DNA from: Phycisphaerales bacterium
GTDB lineage: Bacteria; Pseudomonadota; Gammaproteobacteria; Competibacterales; Competibacteraceae
Direction of reading: 5' to 3'
Assembly: GCA_014879435.1 (NCBI GenBank)
Contig: JACSSB010000238.1
Coordinates: 1-11,213 of the forward strand
DNA: 11,213 nt
Shown here piece by piece: positions 6,664 to 11,213 of the stretch (position 1 is the first letter of the stretch; each line of letters starts with the position of its first letter). A program made the position numbers and the translations under genes. Below the pieces are notes generated by a model that was not told the DNA's origin, searched no databases, and worked only from the letters and a program-made list of their open reading frames with translations.

Positions 6664-6677
6664 CTTATCTCAACGGC

Positions 6678-8018
6678 TCACACTAATCCGCGTGCTGCTG
6701 CCAGGAAATAGCCCACCACGCAGGATGTCCCCACGCCGATCAGGCCAGGGAAAATAAAGCTGTGATTGATCAGGTATTTACCGATATGGGTAGTACCCGA
6801 ACGGTCGAATTGAATCGCCGCCAAATCGCTGGGATAGGTCGGCAGAATGTAGTAGCCATAGCAGGCGGCCGCGAAGGCGACCACGTATCCTGGCTCGACC
6901 CCGATTGATAGCGCTACCGGCACCATGGCGCTGATGGCGGCGGCCTGAGAATTGACGAACTTGGAGACGATCAACAGGGCGAGGGCATAGGTCCACGGCT
7001 GGCTCTTGATCATTTCCGACAGTGCTGCCTTGATCGTCGGCAAATTGGCATCGAACACCGAATCGGCCATCCAGGCCACACCGAATACCGCCACTACCGC
7101 GATCATACCCGCTCGGAATACCTCGGTTTTACCGATGCTTCCCGCGTTGGTCTTGGTGAAGATCAGGATAAAGGCGCCGGCCATCATCATGAACATTTGA
7201 ATGGTCAGCACCATAGAAAGTGCTTTGCCATCGAAATGGGGGCGTAATCCTTCAAAAGCACCCAGCGTCGCCACCACAGCAATGGCACCGACGAAAATCC
7301 ACATCGCAATCCACTGATCGCGTTTCAATTCCTTACCGAGTAGGGTGGTGGTTTCACCGTAGATGAATTTGCGGGTTTCTGGATCGGCGATTCGCGCCTG
7401 AAACTCAGGATCTTTGTCGAGATCCTTCCCCCGGAACCAACTGAAAATACCGATCATCATCACTCCAGCCAGCGTCGAAGGAATGGTGACCGATAACAAG
7501 GTGACGAAATCAACGTGATGTGCACCCGCTGGTGCTTTGGCTAGAAACGCCACCAAGGAGACCACAGCTACCGATACCGGGCTGGCGATGATACCCATCT
7601 GTGCGCCGACCGAAGCGGCTGCCATCGGGCGTTCAGGTCGGACACCGTTCTTGATGGCGATGTCGTAGATGATCGGCAACATGGTGTAAACCACGTGACC
7701 GGTGCCGCACAGCATAGTGAGAAAAGCGGTGACGAAGGGTGCGAGCACAGAGATATATTTAGGATTGCGCCGCAACATCTTCTCGGCCATCAGCAGCAAT
7801 ACCTCTAAGCCCCCCGATGCTTGTAGCGTCGCCGAAGCCGCCACTACCGCGACGATGGTGAGCATCACATCTACCGGTGGCTTGCCGGGTGATATTTGGA
7901 AAACAAAGGTCAGCACCACCACACCGATGCCACCCAGTAATCCAAGCGCTACACCGCCCTTGCGTGCGCCATAAAGCAAACAGACGATAATTAGGAGTAA
8001 TTCCAAACCAAGCATCAT
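6678..8018 (-). CDS. dcuB: Anaerobic C4-dicarboxylate antiporter DcuB
   Basis: This 446-residue inner-membrane protein is of the Dcu family, which exchanges fumarate, malate or aspartate for succinate during anaerobic fumarate respiration. The hallmark blocks are all present: LLYGARKGGVALGLLGG near the start, AVVAASATLQASGGLEVLL, CGTGHVVYTMLPIIYD, MAAASVGAQMGIIASPVS, IFSWFRGKDLDKDPEFQ, KTEVFRAGMIAVVAVFG and YILPTYPSDLAAIQFDRSG. Length and order match E. coli DcuB (446 residues), which the protein follows more closely than DcuA. The ATG at 8018 is preferred because it gives that length and has GGAGGG nine bases upstream; the TTG at 8027 abuts the Shine-Dalgarno. It lies 84 bases downstream of the EamA exporter gene on the same strand. 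No FNR box is seen just upstream. Confidence 0.95.
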   Translation of the reverse strand: MMLGLELLLIIVCLLYGARKGGVALGLLGGIGVVVLTFVFQISPGKPPVDVMLTIVAVVAASATLQASGGLEVLLLMAEKMLRRNPKYISVLAPFVTAFLTMLCGTGHVVYTMLPIIYDIAIKNGVRPERPMAAASVGAQMGIIASPVSVAVVSLVAFLAKAPAGAHHVDFVTLLSVTIPSTLAGVMMIGIFSWFRGKDLDKDPEFQARIADPETRKFIYGETTTLLGKELKRDQWIAMWIFVGAIAVVATLGAFEGLRPHFDGKALSMVLTIQMFMMMAGAFILIFTKTNAGSIGKTEVFRAGMIAVVAVFGVAWMADSVFDANLPTIKAALSEMIKSQPWTYALALLIVSKFVNSQAAAISAMVPVALSIGVEPGYVVAFAAACYGYYILPTYPSDLAAIQFDRSGTTHIGKYLINHSFIFPGLIGVGTSCVVGYFLAAARGLV

Positions 8019-8102
8019 GAGAGTCAACCCTCCTTTTTATTCTGAGAAGACAGGAAATAACGCAGCACTGCATCACGCTAGGCGGATCGCCTGAGGTGCT
8101 TT
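8019..8102 (-). promoter_or_regulatory. Short leader between the EamA gene and dcuB
   Basis: The 84 bases hold the GGAGGG ribosome binding site of dcuB and a small inverted repeat AGGCG-GAT-CGCCT (8080-8092) just after the EamA stop. The hairpin has only 5-base arms and no U-run, so read-through from the EamA gene into dcuB is possible. No clear FNR box or strong promoter is visible. Confidence 0.35.
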
Positions 8103-8960
8103 TCAGCGCCGCTGCTTGACTACCAAATAAACACCTCCTACCGCCAGTACCATGCCGAGTAGAGAAATTGGAGGCAGCGTCTCGCCAAAGATAGCCCACG
8201 CGATCAGTGCCGTACTCAAAGGCACTAGATAAAACAGGCTGGCCACATTGACTGCGCTACCGCTGTGAATCAGTAGATTCAACAGACTGATCGCCCCGAT
8301 GGACAATACCAGTACCAACCATCCGAGTGCGAATACAAACTCACCGGTCCAAACGATGTGAAATTCCGTGAACAGTACGATGGCGATGCCCGTCACCACG
8401 GCGCTGACACTGAACTGAATCACTGAGCCGGTACGCAGATCGAAGCCAGGGCAAAATCGCTTCTGATACAGCGTCCCTATGGTAATACCTAGCAAGGCGA
8501 TGAAAGCCGGGATCAGCATCGGGCCGAGATCGGCGGTGATTCCAAACCGGCCAGCCACCACGAATACCACTCCGATGAAACCTAGCATCAACCCAGCCCA
8601 TTGTCGGGCGCTTACCCGTTCTCCGAGTAGCCAACCCGCACCAATCGCAGTCAGTAGCGGCTGCATCCCGACCACCAAAGCGGCGATTCCAGACGGTAAG
8701 CCGTGCTTGATAGAGACGAATACGCCTCCCAGGTAGATGGCATGGATCAGCACTCCAGACACGGCGATATGCGCCCATTGACGAGGTTCAGTCGGCCATG
8801 GCGCACGGCTCAGATAAGCGATTGCTCCCATCAAGACGATGACGCACAAATAACGCGCCAGCAGAAAGGAGAGCGGCTCAGAGTACGGCAGGCCAAATCG
8901 AGCGCCAATAAAGCCGGTGCTCCACAAAAATACGAATAACCAAGGATAGAGGCGCTTCAT
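8103..8960 (-). CDS. DMT-superfamily transporter, EamA type
   Basis: This is an inner-membrane protein of 285 residues from the ATG at 8960, with about ten hydrophobic helices arranged as two five-helix EamA repeats. It begins MKRLYPWLFVFLWSTGFIGA, the characteristic opening of the group, with FIGARFGLPYSEPLSFLLAR following. The second repeat ends in VNVASLFYLVPLSTALIAW, FGETLPPISLLGMVLAVGGV and a basic tail. Family members export amino acids or other metabolites (RhtA, EamA), but substrate cannot be deduced. A TTG at 8975 would add five residues; the ATG at 8960 fits the family better, although neither start has a good Shine-Dalgarno. It is divergent from serC and is followed on the same strand by dcuB. 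Confidence 0.88.
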   Translation of the reverse strand: MKRLYPWLFVFLWSTGFIGARFGLPYSEPLSFLLARYLCVIVLMGAIAYLSRAPWPTEPRQWAHIAVSGVLIHAIYLGGVFVSIKHGLPSGIAALVVGMQPLLTAIGAGWLLGERVSARQWAGLMLGFIGVVFVVAGRFGITADLGPMLIPAFIALLGITIGTLYQKRFCPGFDLRTGSVIQFSVSAVVTGIAIVLFTEFHIVWTGEFVFALGWLVLVLSIGAISLLNLLIHSGSAVNVASLFYLVPLSTALIAWAIFGETLPPISLLGMVLAVGGVYLVVKQRR

Positions 8961-9056
8961 AGATCGTTTGGGCAAAAGGTAGAAGGCAGGTGGGCCACGC
9001 CGGTGATCCGTAGAGATGCCTCATGGATAGGTGCGGAGCGGTTGATTTTATCGAGA

Positions 9057-9088
9057 CGAAATCGTTTCGGCCATTATCCGAAATCGGA
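9057..9088 (+). promoter_or_regulatory. Dyad and direct-repeat cluster over the serC promoter
   Basis: CGAAATCG occurs at 9057-9064 and again at 9079-9086, exactly 22 bases apart, about two helical turns. Each copy is also part of a dyad: CGAAA-TCG-TTTCG (9057-9069) and TCCGA-AA-TCGGA (9077-9088). The second overlaps the -35/spacer region of the putative serC promoter, where a repressor would act. The binding protein is unknown. Confidence 0.35.
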
Positions 9089-9103
9089 CGTTTCTGCTAC
9101 CAT
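9074..9103 (+). promoter_or_regulatory. Probable serC promoter
   Basis: An extended -10 element TGCTACCAT (TG at 9095-9096, TACCAT at 9098-9103) is preceded, 18 bases upstream, by a weak -35-like TTATCC (9074-9079). Transcription would begin near 9110, giving a leader of about 30 bases. The -10 match is reasonable and the -35 poor, which suggests dependence on the extended TG or on an activator. Confidence 0.4.
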
Positions 9104-9127
9104 GCGCGGCATTTCAGTGCAGTTATG

Positions 9128-9132
9128 AAGGA
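9128..9132 (+). promoter_or_regulatory. Ribosome binding site of serC
   Basis: AAGGA lies 8 bases upstream of the ATG at 9141, normal spacing. It supports that start together with the family-typical opening MPRPYNFSAGPAVLP. Confidence 0.7.
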
Positions 9133-9140
9133 AATCGAAA

Positions 9141-10223
9141 ATGCCTCGTCCATACAACTTTAGCGCGGGTCCCGCCGTGCTTCCTCAGGCGGTTCTGGAA
9201 CAGGCCCAGGCCGAAATGCTCGACTGGCACGGTTCCGGTATGTCGGTGATGGAAATGAGTCATCGCGGCAAGGAATTCGTCTCCATTGCCGAGCAGGCCG
9301 AAGCCGATCTGCGCGAGCTGTTGAGTATTCCCACCACTTATAAAGTACTGTTCCTACAAGGCGGTGCTTCCGCCCAATTCGCCATGGTTCCGATGAATCT
9401 GCTGCGTGGTGCGACCCAGGCGGATTATCTGAACACCGGACAGTGGTCGAAGAAGGCGATTTCCGAAGCCAAGAAATTCTGCCAAGTCAACGTAGTCGCC
9501 AGCTCCGAAGCGGTGAACTTCACCACCGTGCCGGCCCGCGATACTTGGAAATGCAATCCGCAAGCAGCCTATTTGCACTACACGCCAAACGAAACCATCA
9601 ATGGCGTCGAAATACAGGAAATTCCTGATGTCGGTGGCGTGCCGCTGGTGGTGGACATGTCCTCCACCCTGCTGTCGCGTCCGCTGGATGTGAGCAAACT
9701 CGGTGTGATCTACGCGGGTGCCCAGAAGAATATCGGACCCGCAGGCATGGCCATCGTCATCATCCGTGAGGATTTGATCGGGCAGACCATCGCTGGCACG
9801 CCGACGATGTTCGACTATGCCGCCATGGCCAAAGAAGGGTCGATGTACAACACGCCACCCACCTATACCTGGTACATCGCCGGGCTGGTATTTCAGTGGT
9901 TGAAGGCGCAGGGTGGACTGACGGCGATGGGTGCGCGTAACCAAGCCAAGGCCGACTTGCTGTACAAGGCCATTGATGAATCTGGCTTCTACAAGAACCC
10001 GGTCGATCCCGCCTATCGCTCGTGGATGAACATACCATTCACCCTGTCCGATGCCGCGCTGGATAAACCCTTCCTGGCCGAAGCCAAGAGTGCTGGTCTG
10101 CTGGCTCTGTCCGGCCACCGTTCGGTCGGCGGGATGCGCGCCAGCATCTATAACGCCATGCCGCTGGAAGGCGTCAAAGCCCTGGTGGACTTCATGGCCG
10201 ATTTCCAGAAGCGGCACGGCTAA
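9141..10223 (+). CDS. serC: Phosphoserine aminotransferase SerC
   Basis: This 360-residue cytoplasmic PLP enzyme converts 3-phosphohydroxypyruvate and glutamate to phosphoserine and 2-oxoglutarate, the second step of serine synthesis; the same enzyme often serves pyridoxine synthesis. Family landmarks are the start YNFSAGPAVLP, SVMEMSHRGKEF (35-46), FLQGGASAQFAMVPMNLL (71-88), the PLP-binding lysine K196 in YAGAQKNIGPAG, and the substrate-binding stretch GHRSVGGMRASIYNAMPLEG (325-344). Length equals that of E. coli SerC (about 362). It is followed 24 bases later by a strong intrinsic terminator and then by a serA-like gene, the preceding step of the same pathway. Confidence 0.97.
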   Translation: MPRPYNFSAGPAVLPQAVLEQAQAEMLDWHGSGMSVMEMSHRGKEFVSIAEQAEADLRELLSIPTTYKVLFLQGGASAQFAMVPMNLLRGATQADYLNTGQWSKKAISEAKKFCQVNVVASSEAVNFTTVPARDTWKCNPQAAYLHYTPNETINGVEIQEIPDVGGVPLVVDMSSTLLSRPLDVSKLGVIYAGAQKNIGPAGMAIVIIREDLIGQTIAGTPTMFDYAAMAKEGSMYNTPPTYTWYIAGLVFQWLKAQGGLTAMGARNQAKADLLYKAIDESGFYKNPVDPAYRSWMNIPFTLSDAALDKPFLAEAKSAGLLALSGHRSVGGMRASIYNAMPLEGVKALVDFMADFQKRHG

Positions 10224-10247
10224 ATACCCTTTATTTTTTCGTTTCGG

Positions 10248-10281
10248 CCCCGGACGTGCGCGTTCGGGGTGTTCTTTTTTT
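10248..10281 (+). terminator. Intrinsic terminator after serC
   Basis: A 9-base stem CCCCGGACG / CGTTCGGGG (one G-U pair) closes a 4-base TGCG loop (10257-10260) and is followed by TGTTCTTTTTTT. This is a good Rho-independent terminator. It starts 24 bases after the serC stop and its T-run ends only 21 bases before the ATG of the serA-like gene, so it either ends serC transcripts or partially attenuates a serC-serA transcript. Confidence 0.85.
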
Positions 10282-10302
10282 CAGGCGAATGGTTGACGCG
10301 TC

Positions 10303-11213
10303 ATGTATAAGATCCTCACCCTCAACAATATCAGTATTTCCGGTCTGGAACGCCTGCCCCGCGATCGCTATGAGATCGCCTCCGAGATTCAAAATCCTGA
10401 TGCCGTGCTGCTACGTTCCTTCAGCATGCACGATTGGCCGATTCCCGCCAGCCTCCGAGCGGTAGGCCGTGCCGGTGCCGGTGTGAACAATATTCCCGTA
10501 CCGCAAATGACCACTCAGGGTATTTGCGTGTTCAATGCGCCGGGTGCCAATGCCAACGCGGTCAAGGAACTGGTCATCGCCGGAATGCTGCTGGCCGCAC
10601 GCAATATTTGCCCGGCTTGGGATTACACCCGCAATCTGCAAGGCAGCGATGCCGAGCTGTCCAAGCAGGTCGAATCCGGCAAAAAGAAATTTGTGGGTAT
10701 CGAGCTGCCGAATCGTACTCTGGGTGTGATCGGGCTGGGCGCGATTGGGGTCAAAGTCGCTAATGCTGCCCGTGCGCTAGGAATGCGGGTGATCGGCTAC
10801 GATCCACACATTACCGTCAACAATGCTTGGCAGCTTTCTTCTCAGGTCGAGCAGGTACTGAGCGTCAACGAGATGGCGGCGCAAGCCGATTTCATCAGCT
10901 TGCATGTACCACTAAACAACGATACTCGGAATTTGATCAACGCCCAGTTTTTGAAGAACAGTCGGCCAGAATTGACGCTGCTGAATTTCTCGCGTGAAGG
11001 CGTGGTGAATGAAGAAGCGCTGTACGAGGCGTTACAAGCGGGCAAGCTGAGAACCTACGTGTGTGATTTTCCCACTAGTCGCTTGAAGGATCATCCTCGC
11101 GTCATCATGTTGCCGCATCTGGGAGCTTCCACGGGTGAGGCCGAAGAGAATTGCGCGATCATGGTGGCCGATCAGGTGCGCGATTATCTGGAGAACGGCA
11201 CGATCCACAATTC
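10303..11213 (+). CDS. serA: D-3-phosphoglycerate dehydrogenase, serA-like (3' end outside window)
   Basis: The first 303 codons of an NAD-dependent D-2-hydroxyacid dehydrogenase are present; the frame is open to the right edge. It should oxidise 3-phosphoglycerate to 3-phosphohydroxypyruvate, the substrate of SerC. Seen are the opening MYKILTLNNISISGLERLPR, the substrate-binding GRAGAGVNNIP (55-65), the nucleotide-binding GVIGLGAIG (141-149) with the ribose-binding D167 in GYDPH, the catalytic R231 in NFSREGVV, and H272 in PHLGAST. The usual catalytic glutamate region reads VCDFPTSRLKDHP and lacks an aligned glutamate, as I recall for a distinct short type of this enzyme. A carboxy-terminal ACT domain, if any, would lie outside the window. 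There is only a weak AGGCG upstream of the ATG at 10303, and the serC terminator stands directly in front. Confidence 0.9.
   Translation, partial: MYKILTLNNISISGLERLPRDRYEIASEIQNPDAVLLRSFSMHDWPIPASLRAVGRAGAGVNNIPVPQMTTQGICVFNAPGANANAVKELVIAGMLLAARNICPAWDYTRNLQGSDAELSKQVESGKKKFVGIELPNRTLGVIGLGAIGVKVANAARALGMRVIGYDPHITVNNAWQLSSQVEQVLSVNEMAAQADFISLHVPLNNDTRNLINAQFLKNSRPELTLLNFSREGVVNEEALYEALQAGKLRTYVCDFPTSRLKDHPRVIMLPHLGASTGEAEENCAIMVADQVRDYLENGTIHN

Larger units (their letters stand above)
6353..6677. other. Intergenic region with four inverted repeats
   Basis: These 325 bases lie between the dcuB stop and the methyltransferase start. They should contain the promoter of the five-gene block, but no confident -10/-35 pair can be picked. 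Four perfect inverted repeats are visible: 6399-6425, 6568-6594, 6601-6620 and 6630-6663, each annotated separately. A 74-codon open frame (GTG at 6573 to TGA at 6349) touches the methyltransferase start, but it has no ribosome binding site, no recognisable domain and an atypical composition, and is not called as a gene. Confidence 0.55.

Noticed and set aside
8080..8092. Inverted repeat AGGCG-GAT-CGCCT after the EamA gene as a terminator
   Set aside because: Arms of five bases and no U-run; too weak to call a terminator, so it is mentioned only as part of the leader.
9042..9054. FNR-like TTGAT-TTT-ATCGA between the EamA gene and serC
   Set aside because: The half-sites are separated by three bases rather than four and the second half is mismatched, so it is not a credible FNR box.
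9354..10217. 287-codon leftward frame antisense to serC
   Set aside because: Shadow of the serC reading frame; translation shows no family motif and no ribosome binding site.

Overview
The window looks like a proteobacterial, probably gammaproteobacterial, chromosome of moderate to fairly high GC. The clues are a DcuB very close to the enterobacterial type, a SerC of the usual proteobacterial length, FNR/Anr-like boxes, and a REP/dRS3-like palindrome (ACTCCCGC-GCAG-GCGGGAGT) of a kind common in beta- and gammaproteobacteria. No rRNA, tRNA, CRISPR array or insertion sequence was recognised. The genus cannot be fixed from the sequence alone.

Layout from left to right. (1) Positions 1-47 hold the start of a leftward gene for a probably exported protein, with a strong ribosome binding site and two FNR/CRP-family-like boxes upstream. 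(2) Positions 323-6352 hold a tightly packed leftward block of five genes, in transcription order: a SAM-dependent methyltransferase; a solute-binding domain fused to an ABC permease; a second ABC permease; a second solute-binding protein of the polar amino acid family; and a membrane-anchored HAMP-SpoIIE serine phosphatase. Start and stop codons overlap at three of the four junctions and the fourth gap is 10 bases, so this is almost certainly one operon. It has no ABC ATPase, which makes it the most unusual part of the window. (3) Positions 6353-6677 are intergenic, with four inverted repeats. (4) Leftward dcuB (C4-dicarboxylate antiporter) and an upstream EamA-type exporter follow. (5) A 180-base divergent promoter region leads to rightward serC, an intrinsic terminator, and a serA-like phosphoglycerate dehydrogenase that runs off the right edge.

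How the genes fit together. serC and the dehydrogenase give two consecutive steps of serine biosynthesis. DcuB is normally used for fumarate/succinate exchange in anaerobic life, which agrees with the FNR-like boxes at the left end. In the five-gene block the transporter-like parts and the phosphatase could form a nutrient-sensing device: ligand capture in the periplasm, passage through the permeases or directly to the sensor region of the phosphatase, and dephosphorylation of an anti-anti-sigma-type protein in the cytoplasm. That is an inference; the partner proteins are not in the window.
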